Below are positions 8,556 through 16,875 of a DNA stretch of 23,208 nt, one piece after another. This DNA comes from TCS55 sp964343505 (GTDB lineage Bacteria; Fidelibacterota; Marinisomatia; Marinisomatales; TCS55): the NCBI GenBank assembly GCA_964343505.1, contig CAYFJU010000051.1, forward strand, positions 1 through 23,208, in the 5' to 3' direction. Made by a program: the position numbers and the translations under genes. The notes beneath the pieces are model-generated. The model saw only the letters and a program-made list of their open reading frames with translations, made no database searches and was not told the origin of the DNA. The stretch's first letter is position 1. Each line of letters begins with the position of its first letter.

Positions 8556-9269
8556 TTATCCAAAAATACCCATTGCGGCAGCGCCCATTCCAGCGAAAAC
8601 CACCAATCCGAAAAGCCATAATGATGTCATGGCGATGAGGGCTGTTTTGGTTGATTTGTTATACAGGAGGCCGACCCCAACGGCAACGAGGAAGACCCGC
8701 CAGAAGGCGAACAGGTCAATCCCTGCCAAAAAGCTGTTCAAGAATTCGCCCTGTTCGCCGATTCCGAGAACACCCAGACCGGTATAAATCATCATATTGT
8801 CGGTGATGTATTGGATGGGTGTCTTAATAATATATTCGACCACAGATGGCACATAGGCAAATGCTGTAAGTGTAAACACGCGACCGTATGTTCCCCCGCC
8901 CCCTAAAAATAAATTTCCAACCAGCATAGCAAAAAGTGAAAAGAAGGCGATGCGTATGGGCCATGAGATTGCCATGCTTACATAAGTGAAAATGGCTGAT
9001 ATTCCCGTTTTTGAATAAACACTTTCATATTGGTCGGTTAGGAGTTGCTCTTTTTGCTCTTCAGGAATACGAGTACTACCTTCAATGTTTTTTTGTATTT
9101 GTTCCCACTGCATATCAGCAATTAAATCCTGAAGGATAAAGCCTGAAACGATGGCCAGACCCATGAGCAAGCCAATGGGTAATAAAGCCTGCTTCCAGTT
9201 GAATTCTTTTACGATTGTTCCAAATGTATCACCGGGAGCGGTGATCACATTAATTAGATTCCCAAACAT
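8556..9269 (-). CDS. Yip1-domain polytopic membrane protein
   Basis: 237 aa. The start FGNLINVITAPGDTFGTI matches the beginning of bacterial Yip1-domain proteins (P-x-x-TF). About five hydrophobic segments follow: roughly 29-48, 91-118, 125-145, 180-200 and 208-232. The exact role of bacterial Yip1 proteins is unknown; they are inner-membrane proteins often found beside transporters. It starts at ATG with a good AGGAGA site. Its stop is only 14 bases before the chosen TolC start, so it is probably the first gene of the exporter operon. The domain call rests on the N-terminal motif and the membrane pattern. Confidence 0.75.
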   Translation of the reverse strand: MFGNLINVITAPGDTFGTIVKEFNWKQALLPIGLLMGLAIVSGFILQDLIADMQWEQIQKNIEGSTRIPEEQKEQLLTDQYESVYSKTGISAIFTYVSMAISWPIRIAFFSLFAMLVGNLFLGGGGTYGRVFTLTAFAYVPSVVEYIIKTPIQYITDNMMIYTGLGVLGIGEQGEFLNSFLAGIDLFAFWRVFLVAVGVGLLYNKSTKTALIAMTSLWLFGLVVFAGMGAAAMGIFG

Positions 9270-9293
9270 GGTATTCTCCTGCCCTTTGATTTT

Positions 9294-9325
9294 GAAAATA
9301 GTCTAAGACGTTTGATGCCTTAGAC
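9294..9325 (-). terminator. Probable rho-independent terminator after the small regulator gene
   Basis: GTCTAAG (9301-9307) and CTTAGAC (9319-9325) form a perfect 7-bp stem with an 11-base loop. In the minus-strand transcript it is followed by TATTTT. It lies 25 bases after the stop of the regulator gene and before the Yip1 gene, so it would separate the regulator pair from the exporter operon. The tail is short, so termination may be partial. Confidence 0.45.
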
Positions 9326-9349
9326 GCAAAAAAGTTTCTTTGGTTGTCA

Positions 9350-9571
9350 TCAATCATCATTTTTTTCACCCGGTACAAATTCAAGAATATCCCCCGGTTG
9401 ACAATCCAGTTCCCGGCAGACTGCTTCTAATGTGGTAAAGCGCACCGCCTTGGCCTTTTCCGTTTTCAGGATGGACAGATTGGCCGGGGTAATGCCGACC
9501 CGTTCCGCCAAGTCGCCCAGGGAAATTTTCCGCCGGGCCATCATCACATCTAAATTAATGCGGATTGCCAT
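9350..9571 (-). CDS. Small Cro/C1-type helix-turn-helix regulator (YozG-like)
   Basis: 73 aa, nearly all one DNA-binding domain. Residues about 14-40 (ARRKISLGDLAERVGITPAN) contain the helix-turn-helix, followed by RFTTLEAVCRELDCQPGDIL, the usual end of the short Xre/YozG-like family. Its ATG overlaps the TGA of the DUF2975 gene (TGATG), so the two are translationally coupled. Small regulators of this kind are very often paired with a DUF2975 membrane protein, as here. The likely role is control of its own operon and perhaps of the exporter genes next door; the target is an inference. Confidence 0.9.
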   Translation of the reverse strand: MAIRINLDVMMARRKISLGDLAERVGITPANLSILKTEKAKAVRFTTLEAVCRELDCQPGDILEFVPGEKNDD

Positions 9572-10200
9572 CAGACCGTCAGCTTCTGCTCTTCTTTCAT
9601 TTCTGCCCCAATTCGGAAAGCTTCACCGATCACAATGATCACCATGGCCGATAGAATATCTTCGAAGCTGAAACTGATAGATTGCTGTGGAACGATGGAC
9701 ACAAATGATAGTCGCGGTGTTATAAAAATATTCAATATAATATCATGGAAAAAATCGAATGCAGTGACAGCCAAAATGGCTACCCCGATCCATCGCAACC
9801 GTTTACCATTTTGTGGTTTGAACGGGTCTCCCATACTAACGGAACGAACAATCTGTCGTAAAAGGAATAATACCCATATCATCACACCAAACATACCAAA
9901 CCGCATGAGTTTAACGGGTATCAATAACCCGGTTGGCGCCGGGGCTTCGATGGTGGCCCAGGCTTCAGCATGTTTCAGCTTTACCTCCAGCTCCTGGTCA
10001 TTTATGGCAGCAATTCCTTCCTCCGCCACATGGAATTGTACCGGGTAATGGAGCTTGGTGGTGGAATCGGTGATCCCCAAGACGGGGCCAGTCAAAAGCA
10101 AGATGAACCGATAAGAAATATAAACAGCCAGCAAGACCGTAAACCCGGTCAGGAGCCAATCGGTTATTTTAATGAATGCTTGTTGTGATCTTCCGGGCAT
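9571..10200 (-). CDS. DUF2975 family membrane protein
   Basis: 209 aa with four predicted membrane segments (about 13-35, 98-115, 135-158 and 180-198). A periplasmic stretch lies between the first two. The middle signature LLRQIVRSVSMGDPFKPQNGKRLRWIG is typical of DUF2975 (x-G-x-PF-x-x-x-N-x-x-RLR). The function is unknown; the usual partner is a small Xre-type regulator, which is encoded immediately downstream with a one-base stop/start overlap. AAAGGA lies nine bases before the ATG. It could act as a membrane sensor or anti-regulator for its partner, but nothing in the sequence proves this. Confidence 0.85.
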   Translation of the reverse strand: MPGRSQQAFIKITDWLLTGFTVLLAVYISYRFILLLTGPVLGITDSTTKLHYPVQFHVAEEGIAAINDQELEVKLKHAEAWATIEAPAPTGLLIPVKLMRFGMFGVMIWVLFLLRQIVRSVSMGDPFKPQNGKRLRWIGVAILAVTAFDFFHDIILNIFITPRLSFVSIVPQQSISFSFEDILSAMVIIVIGEAFRIGAEMKEEQKLTV

Positions 10201-10253
10201 AGGCCGTTTTCCTTTAATTTCAGGGCCCGAATATTAGTTATTATTAATGTTAT

Positions 10254-10275
10254 AAACAATAATATATTATTGTTT
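10254..10275. terminator. Perfect 22-bp AT-rich palindrome at the end of the tRNA nucleotidyltransferase gene
   Basis: A perfect 22-base palindrome (arms AAACAATAAT / ATTATTGTTT) covers the TAA of the cca-like gene (10269-10267). It could fold as an RNA hairpin at the end of that transcript, but the stem is almost all A-T and no long T run follows, so a terminator role is uncertain. Confidence 0.35.
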
Positions 10276-11742
10276 TTCGATAAATATTTTTTCTTTTTCA
10301 AAATATTTTTGATTAAGATACTGTTCTTTGATCTCCATAAAATAGGCATAGGCCGCATCGTAATTATTTTCAATATCACCATCCAAAATGGCCTCTTCAA
10401 TGGCGGACTTGATCTGCCCGACAACTTTACCCTCTTTCAACCCGCACACCTTCATGATTTCATCACCGCGGACGGGGGATTGAAATGCTTTGAGAGCATC
10501 CCGTTCGGTTACGTCCAGCATTTTGGTCTCCACCCGTTCAAAATTGCCTATATACTTCCTCACCTTATAGGGATTTTTAGTGGTGATATCAGCCCGGCAT
10601 AAGGTCAGTAAATCATCCAGGTCATCCCCGGCGGCTACCATTACGCGCCGCACAGCCGAATCGGTAATTTCCTTTTTGGCCAAGGCAATTGGGCGCAGAT
10701 GCAGCAGGGTCAATTTTTTAAGGTATTCCTTCAATTCATTGGATAACTTCATGCGCTGGGCCACCTTTTTCAGCATCCGCTCACCTACGGCGTCATGGCC
10801 ATGAAAAGTGTAACCCTTTTGAGAATCAATCCGGCGGGTGTTGGGTTTGGCAATATCATGGACCAAGGCAGCAAAACGCAGTTCCATTTTATCGGACAGT
10901 TTGGCCGCATTATCCACCACCTGCATAGTGTGATAAAAAATATCCTTATGGTGCCACTCGCCGGTTTGATCCATGCCGTGCATGATATGGATCTCAGGAA
11001 AAATGTATTTCATCAAACCGACCTTTTGCAAGATGTTCAATCCAACGGATGGTTTTGGGGTGGTCAGGACTTTAGTGAATTCAGTCGTGATCCGTTCCTG
11101 GGAAACGATTTGAATCCGCTGGGCTTGGCGATGCATGGATTCATAACATTTTTCTTCAATGTGGAATCCAAGTCCGGAAGCGAAATAGGCTGCCCGCATC
11201 ATCCGTAACGGATCTTCTGAAAACGTTTCATCCGGGTCTAAGGGTGTCACCAATTGTTTGAGCATGAGGTCATGAATTCCGTTATGGGGGTCGTGAAGTT
11301 CACCAAACTCTTTGGCGCCCAAACTCATGGCCATGGCATTCACGGTGAAATCGCGGCGCAGTAAATCGCCTTTCAAATCAGTATAAACCACTTTTTTGGG
11401 TTTACGGGAATCGCTGCCATAGGCTTCTTCCCGGGCTGCTGCCACTTCAATTGGAATGGGGCGGGACGGAATATGAGCGGTTGAAAACCTGGGAAAGGGG
11501 ACGACCTTTTTTATGCCCATTTCTTTCGCCAGAAGTTTGGCAAACTCGATCCCATCGCCCACAACCATCAAATCGATCTCTTTGAGCTTCCGGTTCAGGA
11601 ATAAATCACGCACAACACCGCCGACAACATAGACTTCTTTTTTATAAGCAGCGGCTATTTCACCAATTTCTTTAAGAATATAACGGGGTTCCGGCTGTGT
11701 ATCGAGTAAATGCTGGATATTTGCCATCTGAGAAATTAACAC
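10267..11742 (-). CDS. cca: CCA-adding tRNA nucleotidyltransferase with HD domain
   Basis: 491 aa from a GTG at 11742, or 486 aa from the ATG at 11727; neither has a clear Shine-Dalgarno. Class II nucleotidyltransferase head: VVGGVVRD (39-46), the metal motif read as EID (55-57) instead of the usual DxD, RRDFTVNAMA (129-138) and the template motif EDPLR (176-180). The RNA-binding neck follows, then an HD domain with HTMQVVDNAAK (about 271-281) and LVHDIAKP (about 293-300). It should add or repair the 3' CCA of tRNAs, although the family also contains poly(A) polymerases and A-adding or CC-adding enzymes. The Glu at the first metal position is a notable departure. It stands alone, facing away from the DUF4835 gene. 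Confidence 0.9.
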   Translation of the reverse strand: MLISQMANIQHLLDTQPEPRYILKEIGEIAAAYKKEVYVVGGVVRDLFLNRKLKEIDLMVVGDGIEFAKLLAKEMGIKKVVPFPRFSTAHIPSRPIPIEVAAAREEAYGSDSRKPKKVVYTDLKGDLLRRDFTVNAMAMSLGAKEFGELHDPHNGIHDLMLKQLVTPLDPDETFSEDPLRMMRAAYFASGLGFHIEEKCYESMHRQAQRIQIVSQERITTEFTKVLTTPKPSVGLNILQKVGLMKYIFPEIHIMHGMDQTGEWHHKDIFYHTMQVVDNAAKLSDKMELRFAALVHDIAKPNTRRIDSQKGYTFHGHDAVGERMLKKVAQRMKLSNELKEYLKKLTLLHLRPIALAKKEITDSAVRRVMVAAGDDLDDLLTLCRADITTKNPYKVRKYIGNFERVETKMLDVTERDALKAFQSPVRGDEIMKVCGLKEGKVVGQIKSAIEEAILDGDIENNYDAAYAYFMEIKEQYLNQKYFEKEKIFIEKQ

Positions 11743-11753
11743 AAATTATTGTA

Positions 11754-11775
11754 GAGACGTATTGCAATACATCTC
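11754..11775. repeat. GAGACG-type palindrome 1
   Basis: GAGACGTATTG (11754-11764) is followed directly by CAATACATCTC (11765-11775); 10 of 11 positions pair. It lies in the divergent gap between the tRNA nucleotidyltransferase gene and the DUF4835 gene. Preceded by GTA, it shares the start GTAGAGACG with the second palindrome 46 bases further on. Confidence 0.6.
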
Positions 11776-11802
11776 CTCTCAAAAGGATTCTCAACTATCG
11801 TA

Positions 11803-11845
11803 GAGACGGGGCCACGCCCATTAGCGGGTAAACATGCCGCGTCTC
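11803..11845. repeat. GAGACG-type palindrome 2
   Basis: GAGACGGGGC (11803-11812) and GCCGCGTCTC (11836-11845) pair at 9 of 10 positions around a 23-base centre. It begins with the same GTAGAGACG word as palindrome 1, so the two look like members of one interspersed repeat family. It lies just upstream of the DUF4835 gene and may affect its promoter or leader. Confidence 0.55.
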
Positions 11846-11921
11846 CCCAATGATGATTCAGCTTAACGTCGCTACGTATCCTGTTCTTTTTTTGATGATG
11901 GAATTCCCTTACTTTCTCACC

Positions 11922-12749
11922 ATGAGATTTCTCCTCTTACTCATTCTCACGTCGGCTATGACTTTCGCCCAATTTGGGAAAGTAGAAGTTACGATTGACG
12001 ATCGCCTTCTGCGGGACAGCCAACGGCAGGAACTGGCTTCTCTCAAAGAAGAAGTCACCCGCTTTTTTTCCGGTCGCATCTGGGACGGGGATTTCCAGGG
12101 GCTCAAGATACCGCTGCATATTTCAATCGCATTCCAGGGCGAAGCGCAAAAGGGCGGCATGAAAACATTCCATGCCCAGGTCTTGGTTTCCGATGGGATG
12201 GACCTCCGCTATTTTGACAAGGCTGTTCAGTTCTATTATAATTCGGGGGGAACCGTTCAGTACGATCCTGTTATATTTGAACCGCTGGGAAGCTTTTTGG
12301 CTTTTTATGGTTTTGCTATTTTAGCCGGTCATATGGATACATACAACTTTTATGGGGGCAACCATGCCTACGACCAAGCCCGTGAAATTGCCCTTCGGGG
12401 CGTGGCTTCCGATTTCCCCAAGGGATGGACAACCCGGGTGCAGTTGTTGAATGAAATAACGGGGAATAAAGGTCTGCGTGAAGCCCGCTTTGCTTATTAT
12501 CTGGCCATGGATCTGTTCGACCAGGGCAAGCCTGACGGAGCGTTAAAAGAATTCGGATTAATGATGAAGGGGTTGGAAATTGTTTTTGCCCAATTCCCCA
12601 CCGGCAGGACTCTCTATTTTCTCAATGCACACCGGGGACAATTGGCACACAGGTTAAACCTGTTAGGCCAAGATGATATGCTCTACCGTTTATCCGAAAT
12701 GGACCCCGCTCACAAGGGTGTTTATATCCGGGGCCTGAAAAAGAAATAG
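11922..12749 (+). CDS. DUF4835 / PorD-like secreted protein
   Basis: 275 aa from the ATG at 11922. The frame is open to 11850, but the signal peptide MRFLLLLILTSAMTFAQ begins only at 11922, so I use that start. The body matches DUF4835 by pattern: an N-terminal KVEVTIDDRLL strand, RIWDGDFQGLKIPLHISI, then VIFEPLGSFLAFYGFAILAG and DTYNFYGGNHAYDQAREIA. It ends with a helical region. In Bacteroidetes this family has been named T9SS protein PorD; its exact job is not settled. A T9SS sorting domain in another gene here (20333-21577) fits that link. It is convergent with the glycosyltransferase gene, with one base between the two stop codons, so there is no room for a classical terminator. Confidence 0.75.
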   Translation: MRFLLLLILTSAMTFAQFGKVEVTIDDRLLRDSQRQELASLKEEVTRFFSGRIWDGDFQGLKIPLHISIAFQGEAQKGGMKTFHAQVLVSDGMDLRYFDKAVQFYYNSGGTVQYDPVIFEPLGSFLAFYGFAILAGHMDTYNFYGGNHAYDQAREIALRGVASDFPKGWTTRVQLLNEITGNKGLREARFAYYLAMDLFDQGKPDGALKEFGLMMKGLEIVFAQFPTGRTLYFLNAHRGQLAHRLNLLGQDDMLYRLSEMDPAHKGVYIRGLKKK

Positions 12750-12750
12750 C

Positions 12751-13788
12751 TTATTCTTTAACGATTTCCGCAGAGCATTTTTTCCGGCGGATATAATAGT
12801 CAAAAACCACACTGCCCCAATACAGCCATGGCAGCACTTTTTTATCTTTGACCGTTCGAATCTGCTTCACCTTTCGCCGCCGTTTCCAGATCACATGGGG
12901 ATGCGCCAAAAGCCATACTTGGGCTTGGATGATCCCCAACAAATGATTGAGATCCAAACGAACGATCGCATAGAGAGCCGCCACCAATTCTAACGCCAGG
13001 CGGATCGGTATCATATATAGGGTGAGGGGCAAACTGTAATTGGATAATACCATCAGCAGCGAATTGCGGTGGTTCAAATATTGTTTTCGGCGAGAGAACA
13101 TGGGCAGGGTTACGGCATTTTTATGGTACACCACACTGCTGGGGATGGCCCAAGTTTCCTTCCCCATGAGGCGGAATTTCCAGCAGAGGTCGATTTCCTC
13201 CTGATGGGCGAAGAATGTTTCATCAAATCTACCCGCCGATTCAAAATCAGTTTTTCGCACCATGAGGGCGGTGCCGCTGGCCCAGAAGACGGGCCGCATC
13301 CCGTTGTATTGCCCTTCATCTGTTTCCTGTTCCAAGAAGACTCGGCCACGGGCAAAGGGGAAACCCAATACATCCAACCAGCCTCCAGCCCCGCCGGCAT
13401 AGTCAAATTTCGTCCGCTCGAAAAAGTTCAGTATCTTGGGCTGGACCGCTACCACTTTGGGATTCAAATTCAAAAAATCCGCCAGGGGCGTCAACCAATC
13501 CGGATCCTGGATCGTATCGTTATTTAAAAAGACGAGGAAATCACCGTTGGCCACTTTGGCCCCCCGGTTGCATCCCCCGGCATAGCCGTAATTCTGATCA
13601 TTTTCGATCAGTTTAACTTGGGGGAAATGCTGGCTGACCCAGTCCGGACTGCCATCGGTGGAAGCGTTGTCCACCACGATGATCTCCAGATTCTCATATT
13701 GGGATTGAACCAAAGACTCAAGACATTCGGAAAGGACATCAATCCCGTTCCAGTGGGGAATGATGACTGAGACTAAAGGGTTAGACAT
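12751..13788 (-). CDS. Glycosyltransferase family 2 (rhamnosyltransferase-like)
   Basis: 345 aa from the ATG at 13788. The frame is open to 13857, but GT2 proteins begin as here with PLVSVIIPHWNG, and the extension covers an intergenic palindrome. GT-A fold motifs: VVDNASTDGS (39-47), the metal-binding DXD variant FLNNDT (88-92), and FFAHQEEIDLCWK with the catalytic-base acidic pair (about 192-204). A hydrophobic stretch follows (about 252-285), then a very basic tail that may hold it to the inner membrane. It likely transfers a sugar such as rhamnose from a nucleotide donor to a lipid- or protein-linked glycan. The neighbour is a DUF2723 membrane protein, so a role in surface glycan or glycoprotein assembly fits. 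Donor and acceptor cannot be read from the sequence. Confidence 0.9.
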   Translation of the reverse strand: MSNPLVSVIIPHWNGIDVLSECLESLVQSQYENLEIIVVDNASTDGSPDWVSQHFPQVKLIENDQNYGYAGGCNRGAKVANGDFLVFLNNDTIQDPDWLTPLADFLNLNPKVVAVQPKILNFFERTKFDYAGGAGGWLDVLGFPFARGRVFLEQETDEGQYNGMRPVFWASGTALMVRKTDFESAGRFDETFFAHQEEIDLCWKFRLMGKETWAIPSSVVYHKNAVTLPMFSRRKQYLNHRNSLLMVLSNYSLPLTLYMIPIRLALELVAALYAIVRLDLNHLLGIIQAQVWLLAHPHVIWKRRRKVKQIRTVKDKKVLPWLYWGSVVFDYYIRRKKCSAEIVKE

Positions 13789-13827
13789 TGTGAGGAGGGA
13801 ATTAAGGAAGAAGGAACCCGCCTTCAC

Positions 13828-13842
13828 CCCGATAATATCGGG
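13828..13842. repeat. CCCGAT...ATCGGG hairpin, copy 1
   Basis: CCCGAT (13828-13833) and ATCGGG (13837-13842) form a perfect 6-bp stem around AAT. It lies in the gap between the DUF2723 and glycosyltransferase genes. The same stem occurs twice more at 17446-17459 and 17700-17715. Confidence 0.6.
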
Positions 13843-13935
13843 ATTGCGGACGAGCAAGGAAGGAAGAAGGGAATTTTATTACGTCGTACAAACTCACACC
13901 CTAATCCTTTTTACTTATTACTTTTTCCTTTATCC

Positions 13936-16872
13936 TTATTCCTTTTTAAGCTCTTCCAACAGTTTTTGGGCCACAGGATCGTTGGGATTCTTATCCAGCC
14001 AATCGGCCAGCACCGTTTCAGCCTTGGATTGCTGATTTAATTGCTTGTAGGTAAACACAAGAGAAGAAACAATTTGGGTAAAATACTTCCGCCATTCTTC
14101 CATTTCCTTTTGGGTCGCGCGGCGGTCGCCGTTTTCAATCTGTTTAAATTCAGCATATAAAGCTTCAAAAATAGTCCGACCGACTTCAAATGAATCCAGT
14201 TGGGACACATAAACCTGTCCAAAGTCCACCCTGTCCCGCAGACTGAGATCGTCCCTGACCATCAGATTATCAATGATGCGCCGCAGTTCATCCTTATTGC
14301 CTAACTCCCCGAATAGGCGTCCCACTTGGTAATAAAGATCCTTCGAGTCAAAACGGATCGTCCGTTCAGGAATATTATCCTGCATTTTGCCCATGACTTC
14401 CAATGCTTTCAGGCGATGGTCTTCCGCTTTTTCTTTGTTTCCTTTTTCATGATCTTTGAAGGTCATATAATGGTAGGCTGCCAACTGCATGTAAGCGCTA
14501 CGAAGGTTTTGAAGCAGACGAATATTGGTGGTGGGGAAATAATACACATCCTCCCGGCCCAAGTTTCGGAACAGGTAGCCCGGTTTATAATCCTTGGACC
14601 ATACTTCTCCTTCCAATGAATTCCACTCCCGCGCTTCAATGTCTTTTTCCCACACTTCCGATCCACGTCCGGACATGAGATTGGTCCACATCCGGTCTTC
14701 GTTGATGGGATTGCGGCGGTCCACTTTATAATCCCGAACGCGGTACACAAGGCCTTCCATTTCAAGGAACGGCTCCAGACCGAGACGATTGGAAGATGGA
14801 ACTGTTACTGCAAAATAAATAGGATAATTCCATTTGGAATCAGATATGATTTTCAGGATCATCATATCCTTCACCATGAGGGCTGCACCGGCAAAAGTCG
14901 GATTTACTTTCCATTCGATAAAGCCATCGGAATTCTTTTCTGATTTCGGTGCTGGAATCTGCACATTGCGGGCCTGCCAGGGTTGCAGCCCGGAAGCGAC
15001 ATCCATCACCTGGGTGTCTGTCATATTGATGAACCGTTCCAGCTCGCGCCCTTCCTGGTCCACCTGACCGCGGCGTGAATCTCGCAACTGGCGGATATAC
15101 CATTCCGTGTTTAGTAGACTCAAGTTGGCAATGGTAATATCCTTACGGATTCCTTCCACTTCCTGCAAATACCAAAGAGGAAACGTGTCGTTATCTCCAT
15201 TGGTAAACAGGATCGCATTGGGTTCGCAGGACTGTAAAATATTATAACTGTAATCCCATGCCAGTCGGTTATCAGAGCGGTCATGCTCATGGTAATTGGC
15301 TTTCAGCATTACACCCGGCATGGCCACCAACAGAACAGCCATGGAACCAATCACTGCATTTCTGGCTGCTGGTTTATCCTTAAAAATGTTCCGCAATTTA
15401 TCTCCCAGGGCGGCGGCGGCGATGGAGATCCACATGGAAAAGGCGAAGAAGCTGCCTACATAGGAATAATCCCGCTCCCGTGGCTGGGGGTTATCCTGGT
15501 TCACAAAAATGATGATGGCAAGCCCCGTCATTAGAAACAGGGTAAATACAGAAAAAGCCTGTTCCCGATCCCGCTGGAAATGGTAAAACATGCCCCATAA
15601 CCCAAACAGGAAAGCCAGGGGTAAACCAAACTGGAACCAGTCCACACCATCTTCATTGGTGTTGGCGCCGTAAGCGGTCACATATTTATCTGTACTGGGC
15701 CCCCGCCCGGCGAATTGCCACAGGAAATAGCGCCAGTACATTTTCTTTACCTGGTAGCTCCAGAAATAACTCCACTGCTTATCCATACGGTAGGTCTTGA
15801 ATTTCCTCTCTTGGGAACTGGAATATTCTCTGCCATTCGTTGGACGGCCTACTGCTTCATGTTTTGGTGGCAATCCATCGTAGCGCCGCGGGAATTGAAA
15901 CATTTGACCATACTGCTCCCGCTCCATGTAGGCGATGGCACGGGACACGGTAGAAGGATCATTTTCATTGATGGCGGGCGCTTGTCCTGAACGGACGAAA
16001 ATCATGGCATAACTGGAATAGCCGATCAGAATCAGTACCACAGACGTGAGGGCCAAGGCGTACTGAAATTTTTTCTTCACTATAGTGACCACCATTCCGC
16101 CGGCAATGGCCAGTCCCAGGACAATCACAAGATTCAAGCCAATGGTATCCACCAGCTTTGGCGTACCGTTAATAATCCCTGCGTTAATCACGAGATACAC
16201 CGCACCTGTGATGACGGTCGTAATGAGGAATCCCTTGTAAGAAAATTTATATTTTCGGAAATAAACGATGAGGGCAATAAACGGCAGAGCCAAAAGATTC
16301 AACAGGTGAACGCCTGTTGCAAGACCGATCATATAGGCGATGATGAGGATATACCGTTCATTCCCTTTGTCGTCTGCCCGCTCTGCCCAATGGAGGATGA
16401 GCCACACCACAATGGCGGTGAAAAATGTGGAAAATCCATAGACTTCCGCCTCTACGGCGTTGAACCAATGGGAGTCCGTGAAGGCAAATGTCAATGCACC
16501 AACCAGCGATCCACCAAAAGCAATGATGGCATCCATTTGGGTGTGGATTTTACCGCGATAATTGGAGATCAACTTTACCGTGGATAGGTAGAGATACATG
16601 ACCGCCAGGGCGCTGACCACCGGAGAAATCAAATTCACCCGAAACGCAATATCCGGATTAAAAGGAATCATAGAAAAGACACGGCCAATGATGAGATAAA
16701 GGGGGCTTCCCGGCGGGTGGGGCACACCTAAGATATAGGATGTGGCAATAAATTCACCCGAATCCCAATAGGGGACGGTGTCGGCCATGGTGAGGAGATA
16801 GACCAAAAATGAAATCGCCAGAGCCACCCCGGCGAAAATGCGGTTCAATCGAATATAGTCGGTATGGATCAA
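13936..16872 (-). CDS. DUF2723 (TMEM260-like) polytopic protein, candidate GT-C mannosyltransferase
   Basis: 978 aa from a TTG at 16872, placed three bases after the DUF1844 stop. The N-terminal third is typical DUF2723: the first membrane segment (about 11-29), then TVPYWDSGEFIA (33-43) with an Asp/Glu pair, and LGVPHPPGSPLYLIIGR (48-64). About a dozen membrane segments extend to residue ~520. A soluble part with NGDNDTFPLWYLQEVEG follows, then a helical, TPR-like C-terminus (about 780-978). The family belongs to the GT-C fold; its eukaryotic member TMEM260 is a protein O-mannosyltransferase. A role in adding sugar from a lipid donor to exported proteins is therefore likely but inferred. The neighbouring GT2 gene supports a glycan role. 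Confidence 0.9.
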   Translation of the reverse strand: MIHTDYIRLNRIFAGVALAISFLVYLLTMADTVPYWDSGEFIATSYILGVPHPPGSPLYLIIGRVFSMIPFNPDIAFRVNLISPVVSALAVMYLYLSTVKLISNYRGKIHTQMDAIIAFGGSLVGALTFAFTDSHWFNAVEAEVYGFSTFFTAIVVWLILHWAERADDKGNERYILIIAYMIGLATGVHLLNLLALPFIALIVYFRKYKFSYKGFLITTVITGAVYLVINAGIINGTPKLVDTIGLNLVIVLGLAIAGGMVVTIVKKKFQYALALTSVVLILIGYSSYAMIFVRSGQAPAINENDPSTVSRAIAYMEREQYGQMFQFPRRYDGLPPKHEAVGRPTNGREYSSSQERKFKTYRMDKQWSYFWSYQVKKMYWRYFLWQFAGRGPSTDKYVTAYGANTNEDGVDWFQFGLPLAFLFGLWGMFYHFQRDREQAFSVFTLFLMTGLAIIIFVNQDNPQPRERDYSYVGSFFAFSMWISIAAAALGDKLRNIFKDKPAARNAVIGSMAVLLVAMPGVMLKANYHEHDRSDNRLAWDYSYNILQSCEPNAILFTNGDNDTFPLWYLQEVEGIRKDITIANLSLLNTEWYIRQLRDSRRGQVDQEGRELERFINMTDTQVMDVASGLQPWQARNVQIPAPKSEKNSDGFIEWKVNPTFAGAALMVKDMMILKIISDSKWNYPIYFAVTVPSSNRLGLEPFLEMEGLVYRVRDYKVDRRNPINEDRMWTNLMSGRGSEVWEKDIEAREWNSLEGEVWSKDYKPGYLFRNLGREDVYYFPTTNIRLLQNLRSAYMQLAAYHYMTFKDHEKGNKEKAEDHRLKALEVMGKMQDNIPERTIRFDSKDLYYQVGRLFGELGNKDELRRIIDNLMVRDDLSLRDRVDFGQVYVSQLDSFEVGRTIFEALYAEFKQIENGDRRATQKEMEEWRKYFTQIVSSLVFTYKQLNQQSKAETVLADWLDKNPNDPVAQKLLEELKKE

Positions 16873-16875
16873 ATC

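Noticed and set aside
10164..10424. Minus-strand 86-codon frame
   Set aside because: It overlaps the end of the tRNA nucleotidyltransferase and the start of the DUF2975 gene; the Asn/Ile/Lys-rich composition reflects AT-rich intergenic DNA.
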